Positions 1 through 6,242 of a stretch of DNA of 14,852 nt are shown piece by piece (the first letter of the stretch is position 1; each line of letters opens with the position of its first letter). The DNA is from Clostridiaceae bacterium (GTDB lineage: Bacteria > Bacillota > Clostridia > Oscillospirales > Acutalibacteraceae), in contig CAJGCA010000041.1 of the NCBI GenBank assembly GCA_904501705.1, forward strand, positions 1-14,852. The letters run 5' to 3'. The notes under the pieces are model-generated. The model made no database searches. It saw only the letters and a list, made by a program, of their open reading frames with translations, and was not told the DNA's origin. A program made the translations under genes and the position numbers.

Positions 1-584
1 CCGTAGGTGGTGTTCGCCTCAGCGAAGCCATAGTCGATGTCCGCACGCAGGGTCTGCAGCGGAATGGTGCCCTCATGATACTGCTCATTACGGGCAATTT
101 CCGCGCCGCCCAGACGGCCGGAGCACTTAACCTTGATACCCTTCGCGCCGAGCTTCATTGCGCGGCCGATGGCCTGCTTCATCGCACGACGGAAGGAAAT
201 ACGCTTCTCGAGCTGTGCAGCGATGTTCTCGGCGACCAGCTGCGCATTGACATCGGGATTCTTGATCTCGACGATGTTCAGCAGGGTCTCCTTGCCGCCC
301 AGCATCTTCTGGCAGGTGACGCGCAGCTTGTCGATCTCGCTGCCGCCCTTACCGATGACCAGACCGGGCTTCGCGCAGTGGATGTTCACGCGCACGCGGG
401 ATGCGTCGCGCTCGATCTCGATCTGAGCGATACCGGCTTCATACAGGGTCTTTTTGAGGAACTTACGCAGGTTGTAGTCCGACACCAGCGTGTCGCCGAA
501 GTCGCTGTCCTTCACGAACCAACGGGAGTCCCAGTTCTTGATCACACCGACCCGCAGGCCGTGGGGATTAACTTTCTGTCCCAT
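1..584 (-). CDS. rpsC: 30S ribosomal protein S3, C-terminus cut by window edge
   Basis: S3 sits in the head of the small subunit at the mRNA entry channel. The frame opens at an ATG (complement 582-584) preceded by a GAGGAGG-type ribosome binding site and reads 194 codons without a stop until the window edge, so the last part of the protein lies outside. The start MGQKVNPHGLRVGVIKNWDS is the hallmark S3 N-terminus. The KH-type domain carries VIGKGGSEID at about residues 84-93, and the C-terminal domain has the conserved GRLGGAEIAR at about 163-172. The family is usually 210-230 residues long. It is the last S10-operon gene visible, 18 bp after rplV, and in most bacteria rplP would follow. Identification is certain; only the 3' end is unknown. 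Confidence 0.98.
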   Translation of the reverse strand, partial: MGQKVNPHGLRVGVIKNWDSRWFVKDSDFGDTLVSDYNLRKFLKKTLYEAGIAQIEIERDASRVRVNIHCAKPGLVIGKGGSEIDKLRVTCQKMLGGKETLLNIVEIKNPDVNAQLVAENIAAQLEKRISFRRAMKQAIGRAMKLGAKGIKVKCSGRLGGAEIARNEQYHEGTIPLQTLRADIDYGFAEANTTY

Positions 585-602
585 ACTATACCTCCTCCTC
601 GC

Positions 603-938
603 TTATTCCATCTCTTTGAGCACCAGGGTGATGTGAGAGGACCGCTTTTCGACGCGGTACGCACGACCCTGCGCACGAGGACGGATACGCTTCATAATGG
701 GGCCGGGGCACACCAGCGCTTCGGCAACGTACAACTGGTTCTTATCCATGTTGTAGTTGTTCTCGGCGTTGGCGATGGCAGACTTCAGCAGCTTGCCGAC
801 CGGCTCACAGGCAGCCTTGGGGGTAAACTTCAGGATCGCCTGAGCGACATCCACCGGCTTATTGCGGATGAGGTCGAGAACGATCTTAACTTTACGGGGC
901 GAAATGCGCACATAAGTTACTTGCGCTTTAGCTTCCAT
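603..938 (-). CDS. rplV: 50S ribosomal protein L22
   Basis: L22 lines the nascent-peptide exit tunnel and contacts all domains of 23S rRNA. The 111-residue product has the normal family length. It carries the core VRISPRKVKIVLDLIRNKPV near the N-terminus and the tunnel-facing beta-hairpin region with PIMKRIRPRAQGRAYRVEKRSSHI at about residues 80-103. The ATG at 936-938 follows a GGAGAG ribosome binding site. It lies 20 bp downstream of rpsS and 18 bp upstream of rpsC, in the standard S10-operon order. Nothing is unusual in length or motifs. Confidence 0.98.
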   Translation of the reverse strand: MEAKAQVTYVRISPRKVKIVLDLIRNKPVDVAQAILKFTPKAACEPVGKLLKSAIANAENNYNMDKNQLYVAEALVCPGPIMKRIRPRAQGRAYRVEKRSSHITLVLKEME

Positions 939-958
939 GATGATTCTCTCCTTTCCGC

Positions 959-1231
959 TTATTTCGTACTCTTGGAGCCGGCGTGGCCCTTAAAGGTACG
1001 GGTGGGGGCGAACTCGCCCAGCTTGTGGCCGACCATATCCTCGGTGACGTACACCGGCACGTGCTTGCGACCGTCGTGAACGGCGATCGTGTGACCGACA
1101 AAGTCCGGGAAAATGGTGGAGGAGCGGCTCCAGGTCTTGAGGATGCGCTTCTCACCGGCCTTGTTCATCTCTTGAATCCGTTTCATCAGCACAGGCTGTA
1201 CGAAAGGACCCTTCTTTACGCTTCTACCCAT
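959..1231 (-). CDS. rpsS: 30S ribosomal protein S19
   Basis: S19 is a head protein of the small subunit that contacts S13 and the A-site finger of the large subunit. At 90 residues it has the expected length. It begins MGRSVKKGPFV and holds the conserved block TWSRSSTIFPDFVGHTIAVHDGRKHVPVYVTEDMVGHKLGEFAPTR in the middle and C-terminal part, the classic S19 signature. The ATG follows a GAAAGGAG ribosome binding site 20 bp after the rplB stop. The C-terminus GHAGSKSTK is the usual basic tail. It is co-transcribed with rplB upstream and rplV downstream. Confidence 0.98.
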   Translation of the reverse strand: MGRSVKKGPFVQPVLMKRIQEMNKAGEKRILKTWSRSSTIFPDFVGHTIAVHDGRKHVPVYVTEDMVGHKLGEFAPTRTFKGHAGSKSTK

Positions 1232-1251
1232 AAATCTTGATCTCCTTTCGC

Positions 1252-2085
1252 TTACTTGCTGTTACGGCGCTTCACGATAAACTTATCGGAGCGGTTGTGG
1301 GTCTTGCGGGTCTTGTAACCCAGCGCGGGCTTACCCCAGGGGGTAACAGGGCCGGGACGGCCGATGGGGGACTTACCTTCACCACCACCGTGGGGGTGAT
1401 CGCAGGGGTTCATAACAGAACCGCGCACGGTAGGACGCCAACCCATGTGGCGCTTACGACCGGCCTTACCGATCTGGACGTTCGCGTGGTCCGCGTTACC
1501 GACCTGACCGATGGTGGCCATGCAGTTCAGCGGAACATAACGCATCTCGCCGGAGGGCAGACGGATCATCGCGAGGTTGTTCTCCTTACCCATCAGCTGC
1601 GCCATAACACCGGCGGAGCGAGCGAGCTGCGCGCCCTTACCGGGGTACAGCTCCACGTTGTGGATGAAGGTACCGGTGGGGATCGCGCTCAGGGGCAGGG
1701 CGTTACCCGGCTTAATGTCCGCGGACGCGCCGGCGGTAACGGTGTCGCCAACCTTCAGACCTGCGGGAGCGATGATGTAGCGCTTCTCGCCGTCTTCGTA
1801 AGCGACCAGCGCGATGTGCGCGCTGCGGTTGGGATCGTACTCAAGGGTCATCACGGTACCGGCGACGTCGAGCTTATTGCGCTTGAAGTCGATGATGCGG
1901 TACTTCTGACGGTTACCACCGCCGCGATGACGAATGGTGATGCGGCCATAGCTGTTGCGGCCGGCCTTTTTGTTCTTGGGAGCCAGCAGGCTCTTTTCCG
2001 GAGCTACTTTGGACAGCACGTCGTAGTCGATGACGGACATACCACGGCGACCGGGAGTAGTCGGCTTGTAGGTCTTAATAGCCAT
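1252..2085 (-). CDS. rplB: 50S ribosomal protein L2
   Basis: L2 is a large-subunit core protein needed for subunit association and peptidyl-transferase assembly. The C-terminal region contains NPCDHPHGGGEGKSPIGRPG with the conserved histidine next to the peptidyl-transferase centre, followed by PWGKPALGYKTR. I chose the ATG at 2083-2085, giving MAIKTYKPTTPGRRGM in 277 residues, the usual length. The in-frame GTG nine bases upstream (to 2094) abuts the AGGAGA ribosome binding site, which would then have no spacer, whereas the ATG has a spacing of about 9 bases. An 85-bp spacer separates it from rplW, with an imperfect GGAGGC/GCCTCC hairpin. Confidence 0.98.
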   Translation of the reverse strand: MAIKTYKPTTPGRRGMSVIDYDVLSKVAPEKSLLAPKNKKAGRNSYGRITIRHRGGGNRQKYRIIDFKRNKLDVAGTVMTLEYDPNRSAHIALVAYEDGEKRYIIAPAGLKVGDTVTAGASADIKPGNALPLSAIPTGTFIHNVELYPGKGAQLARSAGVMAQLMGKENNLAMIRLPSGEMRYVPLNCMATIGQVGNADHANVQIGKAGRKRHMGWRPTVRGSVMNPCDHPHGGGEGKSPIGRPGPVTPWGKPALGYKTRKTHNRSDKFIVKRRNSK

Positions 2086-2167
2086 TCTATTCACTCTCCT
2101 ATTTTGGCTTCGTTAGGCTTAGCGGAGGCGCGCACGCGGCGTCTTATGCCTCCATACATTGCCGAGG

Positions 2168-2188
2168 TGTTCTAAAGGAATTAGAACA
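2168..2188 (-). other. hairpin over the rplW stop codon
   Basis: A perfect 8-bp inverted repeat (TGTTCTAA / TTAGAACA, 5-base loop) includes the rplW stop codon. No T-run follows, so it is not a standard intrinsic terminator. It may protect or slow the message at the rplW-rplB junction. This is inferred from pairing only. Confidence 0.4.
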
Positions 2189-2471
2189 TACCGTCGAAGA
2201 ACTCGATGGTCTTGGACGCTTCCGTCAGGGTGACGACGGCCTTCTTCCAATCGGAAGTGTAGCCCTCGTGGCGACCCATACGGCGGTGCTTGCCCTTCAT
2301 GCTGATGGTGTTTACCTTCGCGACCTGCACGCCGAAGATCTCCTCGACCGCTTTCGCGATCTCGATCTTGTTGGCGCCGTCAGCCACGCGGAAGGTGTAC
2401 TTCTTCTCGCTCAGAGCCATCACGGACTTCTCGGTGATGACGGGGGCGAGGATAATGTCACGAGCGTTCAT
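2181..2471 (-). CDS. rplW: 50S ribosomal protein L23
   Basis: L23 lies at the exit of the peptide tunnel and forms the docking site for trigger factor and signal recognition particle. The 96-residue protein has the normal bacterial length. It starts MNARDIILAPVITEKSVMAL, with the conserved PVITEKS, and continues with YTFRVADGANKIEIAKAVEEIFGVQVAKVNT, the main RNA-binding fold. The KGKHRRMGRHEGYTSDWKKAVVTL segment is the conserved basic loop and strand. Its ATG overlaps the rplD stop by one base (TAATG), so translation is probably coupled to rplD. Its own stop lies in an 8-bp hairpin. Confidence 0.98.
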   Translation of the reverse strand: MNARDIILAPVITEKSVMALSEKKYTFRVADGANKIEIAKAVEEIFGVQVAKVNTISMKGKHRRMGRHEGYTSDWKKAVVTLTEASKTIEFFDGMF

Positions 2472-3094
2472 TATTTATATACCTCCTCGAGCTGGGCCAC
2501 GGCATCCTTCACCACGATGAACTTATCGCAGTTGAGGACATCGTAAACGTTCAGCGTGTTGACCAGAGCGGTCTTGACGCCGGGGATGTTACGAGTGGAC
2601 AGGATCGCCTTCTCGTCGTTCTCCGGCAGGACCAGCAGGATCTTGCCCTCCGCTTTCAGAGCGGCGAACATAGAAACCATGGTCTTGGTCTTGATCTCAT
2701 CCAGAGTGAGCTTGCTGAGCACCAGCATCTCGCCGGCTGCCACCTTGGAGGAGAAAGCCGACTTCAGAGCCAGACGGCGCACCTTCTTGGGCAGAGCAAA
2801 GCGGTAGCTGCGGGGCTTCGGGCCGAGCGCGATGCCGCCGTGCGTCCACTGGGGAGCGCGGGTGGAACCCTGACGAGCGTGGCCGGTACCCTTCTGTCTC
2901 CAGGGCTTCTTGCCGCCACCGCTGACCTCGGTACGGGTCTTGGTGGACTGGGTGCCCTGACGCTGGTTGGCCAGGTAGTTGATCACAGCGCTGTGCATAA
3001 CGGTCTTGTTGGGCTCGATGCCGAACACGGCCTCGCTCAGCTCCATCGTGCTGGTCTTGCGACCGGACATGCTGTAAACATTAACTGTAGGCAT
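2471..3094 (-). CDS. rplD: 50S ribosomal protein L4
   Basis: L4 is a tunnel protein with a long extended loop; in Escherichia coli it also represses the S10 operon. The 207-residue product has the family length. The loop is visible at about residues 58-97 as SGGGKKPWRQKGTGHARQGS followed by TRAPQWTHGGIALGPKPR. The C-terminal half has the alternating alpha/beta fold ending in VYDVLNCDKFIVVKDAVAQLEEVY. The ATG at 3092-3094 follows an AAGGAGGAGAC ribosome binding site 17 bp after rplC. Whether L4 regulates this operon is not known; the gammaproteobacterial L4 leader type is not evident here. Confidence 0.98.
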   Translation of the reverse strand: MPTVNVYSMSGRKTSTMELSEAVFGIEPNKTVMHSAVINYLANQRQGTQSTKTRTEVSGGGKKPWRQKGTGHARQGSTRAPQWTHGGIALGPKPRSYRFALPKKVRRLALKSAFSSKVAAGEMLVLSKLTLDEIKTKTMVSMFAALKAEGKILLVLPENDEKAILSTRNIPGVKTALVNTLNVYDVLNCDKFIVVKDAVAQLEEVYK

Positions 3095-3111
3095 TGTCGT
3101 CTCCTCCTTCC

Positions 3112-3744
3112 TTAAGCCTTCTTGACGGTGTCGGAGATGATCACGATGCCCTTGCGAGCGCCGGGAATGGCACCCTTGATGGCGATGAGATTGTTCTCCA
3201 CGTCGATTTTCACGATCTCGAGATTCTGCACGGTCACGCGCTCAGCGCCCAGGTGACCGGCACCCTTCATGCCCTTGAAGACACGGGCGGGGTCGATAAC
3301 GCCCTGAGAACCGGAGTGGCGAGCCACAGGACCGGTGCCGTGGGACTCTTTCAGGCGATGGAAGTTCCAACGCTTGATAACGCCTGCGTAGCCCTTACCC
3401 TTGCTGGTGCCAACGACATCAACCTTCTCGCCGACAGCGAAGGTGTCCACCTTCACGATGTCGCCGACGTTGACCGCGTCGCAGTCCGCCAGACGGAACT
3501 CGCGCAGGATGCGCTTGGGAGCTACATCGGACTTCTCGAAATGACCCTTGAGGGGCTTGTTGAGCTTGTCGGCCTTAACATCGCCGTAGCCCAGCTGAAC
3601 AGCGGCATAGCCGTCGTTCTCCACAGTTTTCTTCTGAACAACGACGCAGGGACCAGCCTCAACGACGGTCACCGGAACGACATTGCCCTTTTCGTCGAAG
3701 ATCTGCGTCATGCCGATCTTCTTGCCAATGATACCTTTCTGCAT
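3112..3744 (-). CDS. rplC: 50S ribosomal protein L3
   Basis: L3 is one of the first proteins to bind 23S rRNA, and its central loop reaches toward the peptidyl-transferase centre. The 210-residue protein begins MQKGIIGKKIGMTQIFDEKG, the classic L3 start. It has the conserved loop KGKGYAGVIKRWNFHR and then SHGTGPVARHSGSQGVIDPARVFKGMKGAGHLG at about residues 134-166. That loop contains the Gln (SGSQG) that is methylated in some bacteria. A strong AAGGAGG ribosome binding site precedes the ATG. It is separated from rpsJ by an unusually long 150-bp spacer with predicted structure. Confidence 0.98.
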   Translation of the reverse strand: MQKGIIGKKIGMTQIFDEKGNVVPVTVVEAGPCVVVQKKTVENDGYAAVQLGYGDVKADKLNKPLKGHFEKSDVAPKRILREFRLADCDAVNVGDIVKVDTFAVGEKVDVVGTSKGKGYAGVIKRWNFHRLKESHGTGPVARHSGSQGVIDPARVFKGMKGAGHLGAERVTVQNLEIVKIDVENNLIAIKGAIPGARKGIVIISDTVKKA

Positions 3745-3764
3745 TGTCTATACCTCCTTGGTTA

Positions 3765-3859
3765 TTGGTTGATCTTTATATTCCTTTATATATGCGCCTG
3801 CCGCGGCTTTCCGAGCGATCTCGGAGTTCCCGACTCGGTGCGAGGAATATATCGACCAA
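3765..3859 (-). promoter_or_regulatory. structured spacer between rpsJ and rplC
   Basis: The rpsJ-rplC spacer folds on paper into a closed element. The outer arms 3765-3773 / 3851-3859 pair over 9 positions with one C-A mismatch in the minus-strand transcript. They continue as 3778-3784 / 3844-3850 (ATATTCC with GGAATAT, 7 bp). The enclosed 59 bases hold a CCGAG/CTCGG hairpin at 3811-3824, which competes with a longer alternative that pairs 3811-3815 with 3834-3838 and 3821-3824 with 3830-3833. The rplC ribosome binding site lies just downstream. Function is inferred only; a ribosomal-protein binding site or processing element is plausible. Confidence 0.4.
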
Positions 3860-3894
3860 CATGACCTCGCTTCGTGGATCAATTCAAGCCGTGA

Positions 3895-4206
3895 TTACAG
3901 CTTGATCTCGATGTCCACACCGGCGGGGAGCTCAAGGCCCTGCAGGGCCTCAACGGTTTTGTTGGACGGTCTGAGGATGTCGATCAGACGCTTGTGCGTA
4001 CGGGTCTCGAACTGCTCACGGGCATCCTTGTACTTGTGAACAGCGCGCAGGATGGTCACCACTTCCTTCTCCGTGGGGAGCGGAACGGGGCCGGACACGC
4101 GAGCACCGGTGCGGTGCGCGGTCTCCACGATCTTGCCGGCGGCCTGATCCACCAGCTGATGATCGTAACCTTTGATACGAATACGGATTTTTTCTTTGAC
4201 TGCCAC
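3895..4206 (-). CDS. rpsJ: 30S ribosomal protein S10 (GTG start)
   Basis: S10 is a small-subunit head protein and also the NusE partner of NusB in transcription antitermination. I place the start at the GTG at 4204-4206, which follows AAGGAGG by 8 bases and gives a 103-residue protein starting (M)AVKEKIRIRIKGYDHQ, as expected for the family. The longer reading frame to 4260 would add 18 residues with no family likeness. Conserved segments include VETAHRTGARVSGPVPLPTE and the C-terminal ETRTHKRLIDILRPSNKTVEALQGLELPAGVDIEIKL. It is the first gene of the S10 operon and follows a leader of about 360 bases with terminator-like hairpins. Confidence 0.97.
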   Translation of the reverse strand: MAVKEKIRIRIKGYDHQLVDQAAGKIVETAHRTGARVSGPVPLPTEKEVVTILRAVHKYKDAREQFETRTHKRLIDILRPSNKTVEALQGLELPAGVDIEIKL

Positions 4207-4286
4207 TAAAAACGCCTCCTTATAATTTTCGTTGGCGGGCGACGCTAAAACCATACACACGGCCGGGTGTTCCCACCCCGCTCATG

Positions 4287-4319
4287 AAAAAACCGCGACT
4301 CGCTTTTCGCGAGCCCCGG
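4287..4319 (-). terminator. intrinsic terminator / attenuator before rpsJ
   Basis: In the minus-strand transcript a CTCGC-gaaaa-GCGAG stem is extended by CCG/CGG pairs with one mismatch and is followed at once by six T residues (A-run 4287-4292 on plus). It lies about 80 bases before the rpsJ start and downstream of the operon promoter. If it forms, it would stop transcription before the operon. That makes it a candidate attenuator rather than an end-of-operon terminator. Confidence 0.65.
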
Positions 4320-4466
4320 GTCGGCATAGCGTCCTGATACACAGAGACCGACAGTTGACGCAAGATGGGAGCTGTTATGCCCGTTGGGCAGGCATAGTTG
4401 TCCCTTTTTGTCGGCCGCTGCACACAGTATTCCTTCGCCCGGTTTAAAATCGGACATACTCCGCGG

Positions 4467-4487
4467 AAAAACCGACTCCAAGAGTCG
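4467..4487 (-). terminator. second terminator-like hairpin in the S10 leader
   Basis: A 6-bp perfect stem CGACTC / GAGTCG with a 3-base loop is followed by G and five T residues in the minus-strand transcript. It lies about 80 bases after the predicted start of the S10 leader. The stem is shorter than in strong terminators, so it could be a pause site or a weaker attenuator. Confidence 0.4.
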
Positions 4488-4574
4488 CAACCTCCCGCAT
4501 CATCGCATATCGTGCAGTCTTGCGGAGCGTGAAAAATGGGCGCAAAACGCCCTTTTTCAAACTCGCGCCAGACT

Positions 4575-4603
4575 ATAATACCGCAAACAGCCGCAAATTG
4601 CAA
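4575..4603 (-). promoter_or_regulatory. sigma-A promoter of the S10 operon
   Basis: On the minus strand the -35 is TTGCAA (4598-4603), the spacer is 17 bases, and the -10 is TATTAT (4575-4580). The region just upstream is very A/T-rich (A-tracts at 4604-4650), like an UP element. It is the only good promoter-like pair between the rplL terminator and rpsJ. The predicted start is near 4568. Confidence 0.75.
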
Positions 4604-4726
4604 GCATTTTTTTGCATTTTTTCAAAAAATTTTAAAGAATTTTTTAACACCACAAGATATAGGTTTTTGGGCGATTTTTGACCACAAAACTTGGGTTTTG
4701 GAAATTTTGCGGTTAGAAAAATTGCT

Positions 4727-4906
4727 GTAGGAGCGGGCGTCTCCGACCGACCGTTTAGGGTGCGCGGTATCCTGTGTCGGGCGATTCGCGAATCGCCCCT
4801 ACAATCATAATTCAAAATCTGTGCGTACGGGACGGCGTTCTCGCCGTCCCGTAACCGTGATTTTGCAGGAACCTCGAAAGCGGGCGGTCGGGACGCCCGC
4901 CCCTAC
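4727..4906. repeat. palindrome-rich MITE/REP-like intergenic element
   Basis: About 180 bp is bounded by near-identical terminal inverted repeats of 22-23 bp (4727-4749 and 4885-4906, one mismatch and one gap), each beginning GTAGGRGCGGGCG. Inside are a perfect 20-bp palindrome at 4779-4798 (GGGCGATTCG and its complement) and a 12-bp perfect stem with a 4-base loop at 4826-4853. There is no coding capacity. I see no clear target-site duplication. Small dispersed palindromes ending in CGCCCCTAC are the kind of element often repeated in clostridial genomes; copy number cannot be judged from one window. Confidence 0.6.
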
Positions 4907-4934
4907 GAGCCTGTTTGTGGTTTGTGCGCAAAAC

Positions 4935-4973
4935 AAAAAATCGGCGGGCGTGGGAACCCACGTCCGCCGATTT
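4935..4973 (-). terminator. rho-independent terminator after rplL
   Basis: A 17-bp near-perfect inverted repeat (arms 4938-4954 and 4957-4973, one G-T pair) with a very tight loop is followed on the minus strand by six T residues. It begins about 20 bases after the rplL stop. This is a strong end-of-operon terminator and explains why transcription does not continue into the S10 operon. Confidence 0.9.
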
Positions 4974-4992
4974 CATTCGGATAGGTGAAGAA

Positions 4993-5364
4993 TTACTTCA
5001 GCTCAACCTTAGCGCCAGCCTCTTCGAGCTTCGCCTTAGCAGCCTCAGCGTCGTCCTTGGACACGCCGGTCTTAACAGCCTTAGGAGCGTTGTCAACCAG
5101 ATCCTTCGCCTCTTTCAGGCCCAGACCGGTGATCTCGCGCACGACCTTGATAACGCCGATTTTGCCGCTACCGGCATCCATCAGCATAACGTCAAACTCG
5201 GTCTTCTCCTCGGCAGCGGGAGCAGCAGCGCCGGCAGCGGCGACAGCAACGGGAGCAGCAGCGGAAACGCCGAACTCCTCTTCGATAGCCTTGACCAGAT
5301 CGGACAGCTCCAGAACGGTCAGAGCCTTGATCTCTTCGATCATAGCAGTGATTTTCTCAGACAT
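4993..5364 (-). CDS. rplL: 50S ribosomal protein L7/L12
   Basis: L7/L12 forms the multi-copy flexible stalk that recruits and activates translational GTPases. The 123-residue product has a N-terminal dimerisation helix region (MSEKITAMIEEIKALTVLEL), an Ala-rich hinge at about residues 33-53, and a C-terminal domain with KTEFDVML and the factor-binding helix KIGVIKVVREITGLGLKEAKDLVDNAPKAVKTGVSKDDAEAAKAKLEEAGAKVELK. The ATG follows GGAGG by 9 bases. It is 69 bp after rplJ; the spacer holds a 5-bp GTCCC/GGGAC hairpin at 5404-5417 without a T-run. It is the last gene of its transcription unit; rpoB does not follow. Confidence 0.98.
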   Translation of the reverse strand: MSEKITAMIEEIKALTVLELSDLVKAIEEEFGVSAAAPVAVAAAGAAAPAAEEKTEFDVMLMDAGSGKIGVIKVVREITGLGLKEAKDLVDNAPKAVKTGVSKDDAEAAKAKLEEAGAKVELK

Positions 5365-5433
5365 GATTCATTTCCTCCAAACGATAAATTTTTAAATTTG
5401 TGTGTCCCGAAAGGGACCGTTGACTTGCCGCAA

Positions 5434-5991
5434 TTATTCAGCGGCGGGGGCGGCCTCCTCAGCGGGGGCAGCCTCGACAGGAGCAGCAGCCTCCTCGGCG
5501 GCGGGCTCCTTTTCAGCAATCGCGTTCAGCGCCACAGCCAGACCACGGATCGGGCCATTGAGAACACTGAGCAGCATCGACAGCAGACCTTCCTTGGAAG
5601 GCAGCTTGGACAGCTCGATAACCTTATCGGCACCGATGACCTCACCATCCATAAAACCGGCCTTCACGGTGAAGTTCTTGTTGTCCTCGGCATACTTGCA
5701 CAGGATCTTCGCAGCGGCGACATAGTCGTTGCTGAGAGCCAGAGCGGTCGTACCGTTGAGAACATCGTCCAGGCCGTTCAGGTTTGCACCCTCTGCGGCA
5801 CGCTTGAGCATGGTGTTCTTGACAACGGCGTAGTCCACGCCGGCTTCGCGCAGCTGACGACGCAGGACGGTATCGTCCGCAACGGTGATGCCGCTGTAAT
5901 CCACGATTACGCCGGCCACGGCACCGCTCAGCTTCTCCGTCAGCTCCGCAACATACGCTTGCTTTTCTTGCAGGATCTTTTCGCTTGCCAT
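5434..5991 (-). CDS. rplJ: 50S ribosomal protein L10, with Ala/Glu-rich tail
   Basis: L10 anchors the L7/L12 stalk to the ribosome and, with L12, autoregulates this operon by binding its leader. The 185-residue protein starts MASEKILQEKQAYVAELTEKL and has the conserved core GVIVDYSGITVADDTVLRRQLREAGVDYAVVKNTMLKRA. The C-terminal L12-binding helix (PSKEGLLSMLLSVLNGPIRGLAVALNAIAEK) ends at about residue 160 and is followed by some 25 residues made almost only of Ala, Glu and Pro. Many Firmicutes L10 proteins are about 165-175 residues, so the tail is an extension. The ATG has a GGAGGTG ribosome binding site. The tail resembles the L12 hinge in composition. Confidence 0.98.
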   Translation of the reverse strand: MASEKILQEKQAYVAELTEKLSGAVAGVIVDYSGITVADDTVLRRQLREAGVDYAVVKNTMLKRAAEGANLNGLDDVLNGTTALALSNDYVAAAKILCKYAEDNKNFTVKAGFMDGEVIGADKVIELSKLPSKEGLLSMLLSVLNGPIRGLAVALNAIAEKEPAAEEAAAPVEAAPAEEAAPAAE

Positions 5992-6039
5992 GTGATAATT
6001 TCACCTCCGAATAAAGGATGATTGCTATTCATCCCGATG

Positions 6040-6075
6040 AAAAAGAAAACCTCTCCCGTGGTTCCACAGGAGAGG
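6040..6075 (-). terminator. attenuator terminator of the L10 leader
   Basis: An inverted repeat CCTCTCC(T)GTGG / CCAC(G)GGAGAGG at 6050-6075 is followed on the minus strand by TTTTCTTTTT. It lies about 50 bases before the rplJ start and is the expression platform of the L10 leader. Readthrough would be favoured when upstream leader sequence pairs with its 5' arm. Confidence 0.85.
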
Positions 6076-6205
6076 TGAATTAACGCACTGTTCGACCGTG
6101 ATCGGTCGACGGTGTTGTTAAGCACTCCTCGGCAGGCAGGTCTCACGACCGTTTACGCGCTCGCGACCGCGAGCACACCTGCTGTCTGTGGAAGAACAGC
6201 AACCG
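6041..6205 (-). ncRNA. L10 ribosomal-protein leader RNA
   Basis: The region upstream of rplJ matches the Firmicutes L10 leader plan. A stem TTGCTGT/ACAGCAG (6196-6202 with 6179-6185) is followed by GCAGGT pairing with ACCTGC, and then the typical CCTGCCGAGG segment (6127-6136). Extra hairpins are present: GCTCGC/GCGAGC at 6159-6174 and CGACCG/CGGTCG at 6093-6108. A terminator closes the element. In this family the L10-L12 complex binds the leader and favours termination. The exact ends are estimated. Confidence 0.85.
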
Positions 6206-6213
6206 CTATACTA

Positions 6214-6231
6214 TTCGCTCTTTCGAGCGAA
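6214..6231 (-). other. hairpin after rplA
   Basis: A perfect 7-bp stem TTCGCTC / GAGCGAA with a GAAA tetraloop starts about 12 bases after the rplA stop. No T-run follows, so it is more likely a stability or processing hairpin than a terminator. It lies just upstream of the L10 leader. Confidence 0.5.
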
Positions 6232-6242
6232 ACAGCCTTAGA

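Larger units (their letters stand above)
4207..4568 (-). promoter_or_regulatory. long structured leader of the S10 operon
   Basis: About 360 bases separate the predicted transcription start from rpsJ. In transcript order they hold a 5' hairpin at 4531-4558 (11 bp with one bulge), a terminator-like hairpin at 4467-4487, a stem 4456-4460 / 4426-4430, a stem 4391-4396 / 4376-4381, a strong terminator-like hairpin at 4287-4319, and a GGGTG-GGAA-CACCC hairpin at 4265-4278. No convincing coding frame is present; reading frames here lack family features and good ribosome binding sites. The layout suits regulation by attenuation, with an unknown ligand, possibly a ribosomal protein. It does not match the enterobacterial S10 leader that I know. 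Confidence 0.55.

Noticed and set aside
1237..2175. Plus-strand open frame of 312 codons over rplB
   Set aside because: Antisense shadow of L2 with no family features; the same holds for the other plus-strand frames over ribosomal genes.
4265..4285. T-box-like GGGTGG...ACC sequence before rpsJ
   Set aside because: It lies after, not before, the terminator hairpin, forms its own small GNRA hairpin, and no tRNA specifier stem was found. Ribosomal-protein operons are not usual T-box targets.
4220..4603. Minus-strand frames in the S10 leader (about 127 and 81 codons)
   Set aside because: They start inside the promoter or beside a TTG, show no domain, and cover predicted RNA hairpins. A leader peptide cannot be excluded, but nothing supports one.
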